A DNA stretch of 64,000 bases from Anaerolineaceae bacterium oral taxon 439 (lineage in GTDB: Bacteria > Chloroflexota > Anaerolineae > Anaerolineales > Anaerolineaceae): assembly GCA_001717545.1 (NCBI GenBank), contig CP017039.1, positions 2,728,001-2,792,000 of the forward strand, written 5' to 3'. Positions 8,329-17,664 of the stretch are shown here, in pieces; position 1 is the first letter of the stretch, and each line of letters begins with the position of its first letter. The position numbers and the translations under genes were made by a program. A model generated the notes under the pieces. That model saw nothing but the letters and a program-made list of their open reading frames with translations, did not search any database and was not told the origin of the DNA.

Positions 8329-9678
8329 ATGAGTAAAAACCGCCTGGCGTCATTCAATTATGCTGTCGGAATGTTCGGGACATCGATCCCGATCAACATG
8401 CTGAAAACGTACGCGACGATTTATTATGTCGGACGAATGGGCCTGAGCTTCCGCGACTGGTCCTCGATTCTCCTGATTTACACGTTTATCGACGCAATCG
8501 ATAATCCGATTTACGGGATCCTTTCCGATCGAACGCGAACGCGCTGGGGGCGGCGTCGTCCCTGGCTGGTGATCGCCGCGCCGCTGCTCGCGCTCTGCCT
8601 GATCGCCTTTTTTTCGCTCCCGCCGGGAACGCAGGGTCAGGAGATGTTCCTGTACGCGCTTCTTTTTTACGTCCTGACCGGGACGATCGATTCCGTGATC
8701 AACGCAAATTACGGGGCGCTGTTTCCCGAACTGTTCCAGTCGGACGCTTCAAGAGCGGCGACGAACGCCATGCGTCAGGCGTTCCAGCTCGTCGCGATGA
8801 TTATTTCGATCGCGCTGACCCCGATGATCACCGCGCGGATCGGATTCCAGAATACGGCGCTGATCTACGGGATCGTCGGCGCGGCCGTCATCCTCTATAT
8901 GGCGCTGACGGCGCGCGAAAACACCGCCGGAACGACGGAAGAAGAAAAACCAAACGTCCTGAAAAGCTTCGCCGACCTCTTCAAAAACCGGAAATTCTGG
9001 CTGACCGGATTGGCGAACGCCTTCTACAGCGCGGCGATGGCGCTCGTTTTGGCTTCGCTGCCCTTCTTCGTAACGTATACGCTAAACCTCGACGATTCAC
9101 AGTCAACCATTCTTTTCGCCTCCGTCCTGATCGTCGCGATCGTCAGCGTCGCGCTCTGGGCGCGGCTCGTCAGGCGCTTCGGCCTCGTTCCGACCTGGCG
9201 CGCGGCGCTCGGCTTTTTAACCGTCGCCTATATTCCGCTTTACTTCGCGAATTCAATTCGGACCGCGGCGATCGCGAGCGCGCTCGTCGGCTTCGGGTTC
9301 GCGGGCGTCATTACGACGATGGACCTGATCGGTGCGAAGGTCATGGACGAGGATCAGGCGCGTCATCGCGTTCGCCGCGAAGGAATTATCTCAAACGCAT
9401 TAGGCTTCATGAACCGGCTGAACGGACTTTTTACCAGCGCCGCATTCCTGATCGTTTTTTACCTGTTTGGGTTTGAAAGCGGACTGAACCCGGGAGAACG
9501 TCCGGACGTCGCGTCGCGGGTTCTTCTGACCGTTTTCCCGGCGTTCTTAATGGCGATCAGTTTTGCGTTTTCGTTCACGGTCGATTTCCCATCCGGCGCT
9601 CCGTCCGAACCGGTCGTCGACATAATTTCAGATTCTGAGGAGGAACCGTCCCATGGCAATCATTCGCATCGATCATAA
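8329..9678 (+). CDS. GPH-family sugar:cation symporter (MFS)
   Basis: 449 residues with about twelve membrane helices. The glycoside-pentoside-hexuronide signature is present: FNYAVGMFGTSIP in helix 1, DAIDNPIYGILSDRTRTRWG after helix 2, followed by RRRPW. Members of this family import melibiose, xylosides, glucuronides and similar glycosides with Na+ or H+. ATG 8329 has GGAGG seven bases upstream. TATAAT at 8298-8303 is a likely -10 in the short region shared with the divergent GH38-like gene. Its 3' end overlaps the esterase gene by 26 bases, so the symporter, esterase and PHP genes form one operon. The exact substrate is unknown. Confidence 0.85.
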   Translation: MSKNRLASFNYAVGMFGTSIPINMLKTYATIYYVGRMGLSFRDWSSILLIYTFIDAIDNPIYGILSDRTRTRWGRRRPWLVIAAPLLALCLIAFFSLPPGTQGQEMFLYALLFYVLTGTIDSVINANYGALFPELFQSDASRAATNAMRQAFQLVAMIISIALTPMITARIGFQNTALIYGIVGAAVILYMALTARENTAGTTEEEKPNVLKSFADLFKNRKFWLTGLANAFYSAAMALVLASLPFFVTYTLNLDDSQSTILFASVLIVAIVSVALWARLVRRFGLVPTWRAALGFLTVAYIPLYFANSIRTAAIASALVGFGFAGVITTMDLIGAKVMDEDQARHRVRREGIISNALGFMNRLNGLFTSAAFLIVFYLFGFESGLNPGERPDVASRVLLTVFPAFLMAISFAFSFTVDFPSGAPSEPVVDIISDSEEEPSHGNHSHRS

Positions 9679-10438
9679 ACCCGAATCCCTCGGCGTCATT
9701 ACGCCGCTGCAGCTGATCATACCCGAGCCCGGCGACATGCGCGGCGTTCCGGTTCGCGACCGGAAAGTCCTCTTCCTGCTGCATGGGCTCAGCGAAGACG
9801 CGGGCGCCTGGCAGCGGTACACGATGATCGAGGTTTTCGCCCAGGAGCGCGGCCTGATCGTCGTCATGCCCTCCGGCGCGCGCAGCTTCTATATCGACCG
9901 CCGCGACGGCCAGAAATATTTTACCTACCTGACCGAAGAGCTCCCGACCTATCTTTCCGCCGTTTTCGGGATCGAGGCGAAGCGCGAACGAACGCTGATC
10001 GCCGGAAGCTCGATGGGCGGGTATGGCGCGTTCAAAGCCGCGCTGACCTGTCCGGAACGGTACGCCGCTGCCTGCAGCTTATCCGGCGTCCTCTCGGCGG
10101 GCATTCTTCAAGGGCTGTCGGCTGACCCGCGCCGCGCCGAGTTCGAGCTCTTATTCGGCGGACTGGAGAGGCTCGCCGGCGGGGAGCATGATCCGCTCGT
10201 CTGGCTCAGGAACGCGGCCGAAAAACGGAACGCCGGCGAAACGACGCTGCCGGAGCTTACCGTCTGCTGCGGGAAACAGGATGAGCTGTATCCGCTGAGC
10301 CTGGCTTTTCGGGAAGCCTGCGCCAGGCTGGACGTTCCGCTGACGTATCATGAAAGCGACGGCGCGCATGACTGGCGTTACTGGAACCGCGAAATCGAAT
10401 GGTTCCTGAAGACCGCGCTGGACGGATCGCATGACTGA
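9653..10438 (+). CDS. Esterase D-like alpha/beta hydrolase
   Basis: 261 residues, PF00756 putative esterase type. The nucleophile elbow GSSMGG sits near residue 124. The catalytic Asp is likely in CCGKQDELYP and the His in SDGAHDWRYW. KVLFLLHGLSEDAGAW forms the oxyanion strand. Proteins of this kind remove acetyl or feruloyl groups from sugars, or act as S-formylglutathione hydrolases. The tight overlap with the upstream GPH symporter and the downstream PHP gene favours deacylation of an imported glycoconjugate, which is inference. GAGGAGG lies upstream of ATG 9653, inside the symporter gene. No signal peptide. Confidence 0.82.
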   Translation: MAIIRIDHKPESLGVITPLQLIIPEPGDMRGVPVRDRKVLFLLHGLSEDAGAWQRYTMIEVFAQERGLIVVMPSGARSFYIDRRDGQKYFTYLTEELPTYLSAVFGIEAKRERTLIAGSSMGGYGAFKAALTCPERYAAACSLSGVLSAGILQGLSADPRRAEFELLFGGLERLAGGEHDPLVWLRNAAEKRNAGETTLPELTVCCGKQDELYPLSLAFREACARLDVPLTYHESDGAHDWRYWNREIEWFLKTALDGSHD

Positions 10439-11756
10439 GCCGGAAAACAGGATGGAAATTCCGCTCCGGATCGATCCGGAGCGGGCTGGAACGTATTTTA
10501 CTCTCCCGTTCCAGGTTCCTGACGAAGTTGAACGGATGACGATCGAGTACCGTTATCCGCGGCACGTTTTCGAAACACAGCCGCTCCCGAACGGCGCTTT
10601 CGTCTCGCGGGCGGAACGGAATATTATCGACATCGGCCTGATCGGTCCGGACGGACGGCAGCGCGGCGCGTCAGGCTCCGATAAAGCGTCCTTCTCGATC
10701 AGCGAGACCGAGGCGACGCCCGGGTACCGCGCCTGCGCGCTCGTTCCCGGAGAATGGCGCGTGCTGGTCGGGGCGTACCGCGTCCAGCCGGAAGGCGTCG
10801 ACGTCACCTACACGATCCGCTTCGAGTTAAAAAAACGGCGGCTATTCCTCGGCGATCTGCACGCGCATACGCTGGCTTCCGACGGGGTTCATACCGCCGC
10901 CGAATTAGCGATCAAGGCGAAGCGGGCCGGGCTCGATTTCGTCGCGATCACGGATCATAACCAGACCGTCGGCCGCGACGAATTGGCAGCGGTCGGGGCG
11001 AGCGGCGTGACGCTGATTCCCGGGGTGGAATGGACCCATTATGCCGGCCACGCGAATTTCCTCGGCACGGAACGGGACTTCGAAATCGGGTTTGCGGTCA
11101 ACGACAAAGACGAAATTCAAGCTCGTTTCCGCGCTGCGAAAGACGCCGGACTGACGGTCGGGATCAACCATCCGTTCGACGAAGGCGTCCCGTTCCAGCT
11201 CGACCAGAACGCGCTCCCTTATGACTATCTCGAAGTCTGGAACGGGCCGATGCGGACGTCAAACCTGCGCGCGATTGCGGCATGGAACCGGCTTCTTCTC
11301 GCCGGGAAACGGATCCCGGGCTGGGGCGGAAGCGATTATCATCGCGATACCCCGTTCAGCTTTCTCGGCGGACCGACGGCCGGCGTCTACGCCGGGTCGC
11401 GCGGCGTTGAAGACCTCCTGTCAGCGATCCGGGCCGGATCGGGTTTTATCACGTTCGAACCCTCCGGACCGACGATCGATCTCAGCGCCGGCGACGTAAA
11501 AATCGGCGGCTGCGTTTCGTCTCGGGAAACGCGCTCGGTTCACCTTTCGGTCGATCGCCTGAAAACGGGCGACACGCTGAGGATCCTGACGCCGGCGGGA
11601 GAAATGGAAGCGCTGACCGCCGGGAGCGCCGGATCGGCGGAAATCGATTTTCCGATCGACGCGCCCGGTTTCGTGCGCGCCGAAATCTATCGGGCGCTGA
11701 TCCCCGGGCTGCCGCCGCTTCCGGTCCTGGTCTCGAATCCGATCTGGGTTACCTGA
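10431..11756 (+). CDS. CehA/McbA-type PHP metallohydrolase
   Basis: 441 residues. An N-terminal beta-rich domain (about residues 1-135) precedes a PHP domain with metal ligands in GDLHAHTLASDGVHTAAELA, then FVAITDHN, an IPGVEWTHYAGHANFLG segment, and GINHPF. The tail GGSDYHRDTPFSFLG supplies late ligands. CehA/McbA-like PHP enzymes hydrolyse phosphoesters, and some hydrolyse carbamate esters. The ATG overlaps the esterase stop by eight bases (ATGACTGA), so translation is coupled. With the symporter and the GH38-like gene it suggests stepwise dismantling of a decorated sugar or phosphoglycoside. The substrate is not predictable. Confidence 0.8.
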   Translation: MTEPENRMEIPLRIDPERAGTYFTLPFQVPDEVERMTIEYRYPRHVFETQPLPNGAFVSRAERNIIDIGLIGPDGRQRGASGSDKASFSISETEATPGYRACALVPGEWRVLVGAYRVQPEGVDVTYTIRFELKKRRLFLGDLHAHTLASDGVHTAAELAIKAKRAGLDFVAITDHNQTVGRDELAAVGASGVTLIPGVEWTHYAGHANFLGTERDFEIGFAVNDKDEIQARFRAAKDAGLTVGINHPFDEGVPFQLDQNALPYDYLEVWNGPMRTSNLRAIAAWNRLLLAGKRIPGWGGSDYHRDTPFSFLGGPTAGVYAGSRGVEDLLSAIRAGSGFITFEPSGPTIDLSAGDVKIGGCVSSRETRSVHLSVDRLKTGDTLRILTPAGEMEALTAGSAGSAEIDFPIDAPGFVRAEIYRALIPGLPPLPVLVSNPIWVT

Positions 11757-11799
11757 GGCGATGAGAAGCCGGTTGGGAATCGCGGCCTGCCTCTTTTTT
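11755..11799 (+). terminator. Weak intrinsic terminator candidate
   Basis: GAGGC (11755-11759) can pair with GCCTC (11789-11793), which is followed by six T residues on the plus strand, right after the PHP stop. The outer stem is short and the inner loop only partly paired, so this is tentative. Confidence 0.35.
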
Positions 11800-11818
11800 G
11801 GTTTGCGCTGGATGTCAA

Positions 11819-13201
11819 CTACGGCGTGATTTTAAGCCGGAGAGCGGGACGGACGGCGTCGCTGTCGAAGCTGACGCTGCCGCCAATGAGGCGGAGCGAG
11901 CCATCGGCGAAGACTCCCGCTGCGTTCATACGATAGTCCCCCGGCGAACGAAGCCACCACCACACGGTGCCCAGGCCGCTGTTTACGCACGCATGCTTCG
12001 CGATCGCGTACTCCGTCGGAAAGGCCCGCCGGTCCTCGTCATTCGTAAAAAGATGCTCTGCCTCTCCGATACTTAGCAGGAACACATGATCCTCCGTATC
12101 CTCCCCGCCTTTCGTCCCGTACGTCGGATGATCCGCGTTCTCCACCTTCGTCAGCGCAACCAGCCCCTTTTCCGCCTCGTTAAACGCCGTATTGTAAAAT
12201 TCTCCGTTCAGCCATTCCCGCAGCGTGCATTCCGCCCACGTTACGCTCACCCATTCCTTGTTGTATGCTCTCACGTCCAGCGCGTCCTCGCTGACGATCA
12301 GCGCGCTCCCGCCGCTCACCTCCAGCACCCGCCACTCGATCGGCTCCGGTCCGTTCGCTTCGTAATTATCCTGCTCGTACGATCCGAACGTGAAATGGTC
12401 CCCAGCCCGCAAAGCTGACAGGTCTCCTGAACTTGAGCCAAGCCGGATGACCGGGCGGATCATCTTATCCGTATCCGTCCCCACCGTCCCGTATTCGTCA
12501 GCCTCCCCCGTCTCATTCATATACGCCGCACGGGCCGCGTCGAATCCGGCCGTTCGGAGCCACCAGCTCCCGTTTCCCGTCCCATGGGTCGCCGCCCCAT
12601 GCGCTTTCGCGTAAGCGCTCGGCTCCGTCCGCCGATCGTTATCATCCAATAAATAGGTCTCCGCCTCTTCCAGGCTCAGCAGGAAAACCTTGTCCTTAGC
12701 CACACCCCCGCCCGACGTCCCGTAGGCCGGGTTATCGGCGGTGGTCAAAGGTTCCTTTTTTATTAAAACCTGCTCTTCCCGTGTAAACGCCGTTCGGAAG
12801 AATTCGCCGTTGAGCCACTGCCGAATCGTGCTTTCCTTCCATGTGACCCACCGATACGAATCGTTGTACGGCTTCGTATCCAGCCCGTATACGCTTATCA
12901 GCAGTGGGTTCCCGTCACTCACGTCCAGCACCCGCCATTCGATCAGCTCCGTTCCGTTCGCTTCGTTATTGTCCTGTTCATATGACCCGAACTCGATCAT
13001 ATCGCCCACCTGTAAGCCCGCGTATGGGTTCTGCGCTTTAGCCTGCGCTGTTTCAGCAGCTGCGATCTGCGGGACGGCCTGTCCCGTTTCCACGGCGGCA
13101 TCCGCCTGCGTCGCCAGCCTCGGCCGGATTCCGATCGCCCCCATGATCATCGCCAGTACCGCCAGCGCCCTGATCAGCCATTCCCTCTTACGTTTCGCCA
13201 T
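11819..13201 (-). CDS. Secreted protein with two DUF6273 domains
   Basis: 460 residues. A signal peptide is visible: MAKRKREWLIRALAVLAMIM, then a hydrophobic run ending near an Ala-rich site around residue 36. Two homologous domains follow, each opening with GDxxxFGSYEQDNxEANG and containing EWRVLDVS or EWRVLEVS, WLNGEFY/F, and WWLR, the marks of DUF6273, a domain found in surface proteins of gut and oral anaerobes and in formylglycine-enzyme-like folds. The domains span about residues 65-255 and 265-460. Function is unknown. GGAGC lies upstream of ATG 13201. The gene stands alone between the sugar block and a gene-poor stretch. Domain duplication is evident from the sequence. Confidence 0.75.
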   Translation of the reverse strand: MAKRKREWLIRALAVLAMIMGAIGIRPRLATQADAAVETGQAVPQIAAAETAQAKAQNPYAGLQVGDMIEFGSYEQDNNEANGTELIEWRVLDVSDGNPLLISVYGLDTKPYNDSYRWVTWKESTIRQWLNGEFFRTAFTREEQVLIKKEPLTTADNPAYGTSGGGVAKDKVFLLSLEEAETYLLDDNDRRTEPSAYAKAHGAATHGTGNGSWWLRTAGFDAARAAYMNETGEADEYGTVGTDTDKMIRPVIRLGSSSGDLSALRAGDHFTFGSYEQDNYEANGPEPIEWRVLEVSGGSALIVSEDALDVRAYNKEWVSVTWAECTLREWLNGEFYNTAFNEAEKGLVALTKVENADHPTYGTKGGEDTEDHVFLLSIGEAEHLFTNDEDRRAFPTEYAIAKHACVNSGLGTVWWWLRSPGDYRMNAAGVFADGSLRLIGGSVSFDSDAVRPALRLKITP

Positions 13202-14425
13202 CTTTCCGCTCCGTTCGCTGTAAACCTGTTGAATAGGAATGCACCCGGAACCTCCGGGATGATCTCCTTAATCATATCAAAGTACCGCAAAATAAAATCT
13301 GTTAATTCGATGTAAATTTGAATGCCCGAACCGCCTGAGAAACGGGTGAATGAGCCGTGGGGCCCGCGAAAACCGCGAAGTGGGCCCATTCTTTAAAAAT
13401 TAAGGGGAAATGACAAAAAAAGGAGAACATCAGCGGGAAAAAAGGCCATCGGCAAATTAAGAAATCCTGAAGTGGCGATGGGCTTGATCCTGGGCCAAGA
13501 TAAAAGAAGAATAGCGCCAGGGATGGTTATTTTCGCTCTTTTTTATCGTGGCATCATTAATAGAATTAAACGCATATCGGGGAAGCGAGTCGTCGTATTG
13601 ATGATACAGTCCGCTTGTAACACGCCGACTGCATTTAATAAAGTCCGATATCTTCGAATTGGTTCGGGAAAGTTAAATTTGATAGAATATCCCGAGCGCG
13701 AGTCTCGGCTTTTCACGTTCTGCGCCACAGTTTTCCGACAATTGTGAATACGGAATCGGAATATCAAATTTTATTTTTAATAAGTTGCTTGTTTATTATG
13801 AGGCAAAAGGAATTGCGCTGAAATAAGAAGATTTTCAGGAAAAATCTCGGTTTTTATACTGAAGATGGAGATTATAATCTTCTTGCGCAATTGTTGGCGA
13901 ATAATAGTCATATCCCAATCCTGTTCGGACACTTTACCGGTATCAACAAAGCGTCTACGATATATTCAGCGCGAGAATTTGACAATACTTGCTTATTATA
14001 TTCATTGGATGATGTGCTACAGTATGCCGACGTCTTAAATATTCCGCAAGCTGATGAAAGGAATCGAATTGTAGAACGGAAAGAAGTCATGTTGTTTGAT
14101 CAGTTTTTGGTTTTCGAGAGAAGAAATCGGTGCGGAAGTATTTGATTCCTTTGAGCGATCAGGGCCGGATCGCCATGACGATTCCGGATAAGCCGACCAA
14201 CCGGTTCCAGAAATACGTCGCGATTAAATAGCCGATTTCCGGCTGAATGCTGCTGACGCATATGCTACATTTTCAGTCAATATTTTCGCGTAACGGGCAA
14301 ACCTACCGGCTTTCGGCGGCATGGGTTAAAATAGGGTATCGATTGACGGACCGGACAGCGCGGGTTTCAGCGCGTTATTTCCCGTCAGAATCGAAAAAAG
14401 GAAACAGCGGATCGAGAAAAAACTT
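13202..14425. other. Gene-poor, AT-richer stretch with decayed coding remnants
   Basis: About 1.2 kb without a recognisable intact gene. From 13400 to 13750 a plus-strand frame is open (ending TGA at 13745) but has no family I recognise. From 13822 to about 14150 there is protein-like sequence described separately. From about 14130 to 14231 the composition returns to GC-rich, and a different frame reads RKYLIPLSDQGRIAM and on to a stop, like the C-terminus of a lost gene. This pattern of frame changes and a composition switch suggests an old insertion or gene decay. No terminal repeats or transposase were found. Confidence 0.5.
13822..14145 (+). pseudogene. Unrecognised gene remnant
   Basis: The frame is open from just after a TGA at 13819 to a TGA at 14143, with no ribosome binding site at either possible start. 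The translation (for example HFTGINKASTIYSAREFD, then LLYSLDDVLQYADVLNIP) looks like real protein rather than chance, and it ends in a segment resembling the FDQFL region of HipA-like kinases. That resemblance is weak. After 14110 a neighbouring frame continues with plausible protein sequence, so a frameshift is likely. AT-rich relative to its surroundings. Could instead be a chance open frame. Confidence 0.25.
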
Positions 14426-15910
14426 ATGAAAGATTATAAGAACCTTCAGAACGGGTCCGATATTCGCGGCGTTGCGTTGGCCGGCGTTTCGGGCGAACCC
14501 GTCAATTTAACGCCTCAGGCGGTAACCGATCTCGCCGCCGCTTTCGTTCTCTGGATTCAGCGGAAAACCGGGAATGCGGCGAAAGAGCTCGAAATTTCCG
14601 TCGGGAGCGACTCCCGGTTCAGCGGACCGAAGCTCCGGGAAGCGGCGATGACCGGGATCCTGTCTACCGGGGCGAGCTGCGCTGATTGCGGAATGGCGTC
14701 GACGCCAGCGATGTTCATGTCGACGATTTTCCCCGACGCGAAATTCAGCGGCGCGATCATGATTACCGCGTCGCACCTGCCCTGGAACCGGAACGGGATG
14801 AAATTCTTCCTGAACAGCGGCGGATTGGAAAAAGACGATATCAGCGAGATCATCGCGATTGCCGAAGAGGACCGTGAGGTCGAGCCGCGCGGAAAGCGGC
14901 GCTCCTACGATATTATCACGCCGTATTCTACGCACCTTGCGTCGATTATCCGCGACGGGATCGGCGACGGCGAGACCCCGCTTCGCGGGTATAAAATCGC
15001 GGTCGACGCCGGGAACGGGGCCGCGGGCTTTTTCGCGACGGACGTTTTAGCGCCGCTGGGGGCAGACATCTCCGCGTCGCAGTTCCTCGAACCGGACGGC
15101 GAATTCCCGAACCATGCGCCGAATCCGGAAGCGAACGAAGTCATGGAAATCGCGAAACGGATGGTCCTCGACTCGGGCGCGAATTTAGGGCTGGTTTTCG
15201 ATACCGACGTGGACCGCGCGGCGGCGGTCGACGGCGACGGCGCGATTTTCAGCCGGAACCGCCTGATCGGCTTATTAGCGACGATCGTCGCGAAGAAAAA
15301 TCCGGGGTGCACGATTGTGACCGATTCCGTGACATCGGACCACCTGACGTCGTTTATCGAGAAGCTGGGCCTGGTTCATCATCGCTTCCGTCGCGGGTAC
15401 CGGAACGTGATCCGCGAGGGGATCCGCCTGAACGAGGAAGGCCGTGCCTGCCCGTTGGCGATCGAAACGTCGGGTCACTGCGCTTTCGCGGAAAATTATT
15501 TCCTGGACGACGGGGCGTATTTATCGGCGATGATCGTGATCGAGATGGTCCGCGCCGCGAAGGAGGGCAAGAAGCTCAGCGGGCTGATCGCCGAGCTCCG
15601 GGATCCGGCTGAAGCGGTCGAGGTCCGGATCAGGATCCTTGCGTCCGATTTTAAACAGGCGGGGACCGAGGTCCTGGAAAAATTTGCGGCGTTCGCGGAC
15701 GCGAAAGAGGGCTGGAACGTTGCGCCGGTGAATTACGAGGGGATCCGCGTCTCGGTTCCGGCGGCTGTCGGATGGACGCTGCTGCGATTATCGCTGCACG
15801 ACCCGTTGCTGGCGCTGAATATCGAGAGCGATCGCGTCGGCGGCGTGAAAGAGATCATGGACGACCTGCGCCTGTTCCTGAACGGTTTTGATACGCTGGA
15901 GAAAATCTGA
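14426..15910 (+). CDS. Phosphomannomutase/phosphoglucomutase
   Basis: 494 residues, alpha-D-phosphohexomutase family, interconverting hexose 1- and 6-phosphates for cell-envelope sugars. Visible landmarks: NGSDIRGVAL at the N-terminus, the phosphoserine loop ITASHLPWNRNGMKFF near residue 118, the metal-binding loop LVFDTDVDRAAAVDGDG near 255, the sugar-binding IETSGHCAF near 350, and a C-terminal phosphate-binding segment. The loop TASHLPWNRNG rather than TASHNP marks the branch that also includes eukaryote-like and plant enzymes. The 3' end is followed by a polytopic glycosyltransferase-like gene 19 bases later, which suggests a shared role in glycan synthesis. Whether mannose or glucose is preferred cannot be told. 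Confidence 0.88.
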   Translation: MKDYKNLQNGSDIRGVALAGVSGEPVNLTPQAVTDLAAAFVLWIQRKTGNAAKELEISVGSDSRFSGPKLREAAMTGILSTGASCADCGMASTPAMFMSTIFPDAKFSGAIMITASHLPWNRNGMKFFLNSGGLEKDDISEIIAIAEEDREVEPRGKRRSYDIITPYSTHLASIIRDGIGDGETPLRGYKIAVDAGNGAAGFFATDVLAPLGADISASQFLEPDGEFPNHAPNPEANEVMEIAKRMVLDSGANLGLVFDTDVDRAAAVDGDGAIFSRNRLIGLLATIVAKKNPGCTIVTDSVTSDHLTSFIEKLGLVHHRFRRGYRNVIREGIRLNEEGRACPLAIETSGHCAFAENYFLDDGAYLSAMIVIEMVRAAKEGKKLSGLIAELRDPAEAVEVRIRILASDFKQAGTEVLEKFAAFADAKEGWNVAPVNYEGIRVSVPAAVGWTLLRLSLHDPLLALNIESDRVGGVKEIMDDLRLFLNGFDTLEKI

Positions 15911-15929
15911 GCGGAGGGCTCGGCGGCTT

Positions 15930-17618
15930 GTGACGACGCGGAAGGAAGGGCGGCGATGGGGCCCATCTGAAAAAAAAATTACGCTCGCGCTGATTGTGCT
16001 GCTCGGCGCGGCGGCGTTTCTGGCGCTGATTCCGGCGAATCGGACTGGCGCGGCGAATCCGGAGATGCTGGCGATCTTTGAGGTCGACGAGTATGCGCAG
16101 TATCCGCACGCGCTGCGCATGGCGACGGTGGGCGGAACGACGGTCGAAACGCTGCGTAATTTTTTCGTCTATTTGCATTATTTTTACGGCTTCCCGTTTT
16201 ACGCGCTGTCGGGGGCAACGCTGATCGCGGCCAAACCATTGATTCCAGGTTTCCCGAACGCGACGCAGACGATCGTCTGCCTGCTGCGCATGGTTGTCAG
16301 CGTACTGCCGATGATCCTGTGCGCGGCGCTGCTGACCGGGCTGACGACCGGGTTCAGGTCTCGATGGCGATCGGTCGCGCTGTTTATTTTCCTGCTGACG
16401 GTTCCGGCGGTGGTGATCAATGATTTCTGGTGGCATCCCGACAGTCTGTCGCTGCTGCTGGTCTGTCTGGTTATCGTCTTTCTGGACCGCGACGCGGACC
16501 GGTTCGGCCGCGATTTTTACGTCGCGGCGGCGCTGACAGGGGCGGCGATCGGAACGAAGTATCAGGGGCTGTATTTCGCGCCGACGATTCCGGCGCTTCT
16601 CCTGAAGGCGGTCCGCTGCGGCCGGCTGAGCTGGCGGCGCGCGCTTGCGCATGCCGCGGGGTTCGTCGCCGTAACGCTCGCTTTCGTCGTGGTTTCGAAT
16701 CCGCTTCTCCTCCTTCCGCAGGAGCGGGCGGAGATCTTCCGCGTTCAATCGCAGCAGTTCGCCGAAACCGGCGTCGGGACGCTGACCCGGAACGCCGCGG
16801 CGATTTTTGACGGGTTCGGCTTGAACGACGCGCTGCGGGCAGACTACGGCGACGCATGGTTCTGGATTCTTGCGGTCGGCGGCTGGAGTTGCGCCGGTTT
16901 TTTCGGGAACGAGCGGGAACGGCGTCTGGCGTGGATTGTTTTGAGCTATGCCGCGACCGCGTTCGCCGTTCTGGCGCTCTCGCCGACGCAGCGGTCGCAC
17001 TACTTCCTCGCGCTGGCGATCCCACTTTTCAGCGGGATCGTCTTCCTGACGCCGGGGGCGTTGACGGCGGAAGGCGGCTCCCCGCCGGAACGGGTCCCGC
17101 GATTGGCCGGCGGTATCCTGACGGCGCTCTGGCTGGTCCAGTTCTGCGTTAATCTGGTCGCGGATACCGGCCTGATGAAAACGCAGCTGCGCCGGGAAGC
17201 TGAGTCGCCGAAGATCGCGTTTTACGAAGCGATTGAGGACGAACTCGACCGCGCAATCTCGGTTTCGGCAGCGCGGGGACGCGTTTTACGGGTCCTTCGC
17301 GACACGAAGGCGTATTTCCCGGAACGGAATGGTGTCGACGTCCGGCAGGATTGGGACATGCTGACGGGCGAGGACGTGGCGGACTACCGACCGGATTGGA
17401 TCCTGATCGAAACGGAGAATTTAACTCGGTTCGGGGACAGTACGATTTTAGCGGAGGCGATCGACGAAAAGGAGCTGATCCCGATTTATGCGTTTTACGC
17501 CGCGGCGGCGCGGGACGAGCTCGACGGTTATTTTCTCGCGGCGGAGAACGGCGCTCAGGCGCTTTTCGTCCGGGACGGCTTCCAGCCGCGTCCGGAATCG
17601 TCCGGGCGCGGAACATGA
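15930..17618 (+). CDS. Polytopic membrane glycosyltransferase-like protein
   Basis: About 562 residues, with roughly ten hydrophobic segments, starting with KITLALIVLLGAAAFLALIP. An acidic EVDEYAQYPHALRMA segment directly after the first helix matches the position of the catalytic Asp/Glu loop in PMT/ArnT-type GT39/GT83 enzymes, and IGTKYQGLYFAPTIP resembles their later membrane motifs. It likely moves a sugar from a lipid carrier outside the membrane. The start is uncertain: the frame is open from TTG 15888, inside the upstream mutase, and I chose GTG 15930, which follows GGAGG at 15912-15916. The gene is directly downstream of the mutase and upstream of the HypE-like gene. Confidence 0.65.
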   Translation: MTTRKEGRRWGPSEKKITLALIVLLGAAAFLALIPANRTGAANPEMLAIFEVDEYAQYPHALRMATVGGTTVETLRNFFVYLHYFYGFPFYALSGATLIAAKPLIPGFPNATQTIVCLLRMVVSVLPMILCAALLTGLTTGFRSRWRSVALFIFLLTVPAVVINDFWWHPDSLSLLLVCLVIVFLDRDADRFGRDFYVAAALTGAAIGTKYQGLYFAPTIPALLLKAVRCGRLSWRRALAHAAGFVAVTLAFVVVSNPLLLLPQERAEIFRVQSQQFAETGVGTLTRNAAAIFDGFGLNDALRADYGDAWFWILAVGGWSCAGFFGNERERRLAWIVLSYAATAFAVLALSPTQRSHYFLALAIPLFSGIVFLTPGALTAEGGSPPERVPRLAGGILTALWLVQFCVNLVADTGLMKTQLRREAESPKIAFYEAIEDELDRAISVSAARGRVLRVLRDTKAYFPERNGVDVRQDWDMLTGEDVADYRPDWILIETENLTRFGDSTILAEAIDEKELIPIYAFYAAAARDELDGYFLAAENGAQALFVRDGFQPRPESSGRGT

Positions 17619-17664
17619 TATACTTTGACGGTTGAAAAACTGTGGGATTGCTGGAGGAATTTCG

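Noticed and set aside
13543-13767. Minus-strand 74-codon frame as transposase remnant
   Set aside because: No DDE residues, terminal repeats or similarity that I could recognise.
15855-17000. Long minus-strand open frame of 381 codons
   Set aside because: Antisense to the mutase and glycosyltransferase genes; Arg/Pro/Gln-rich translation without any family motif, a usual artefact of GC-rich coding DNA.
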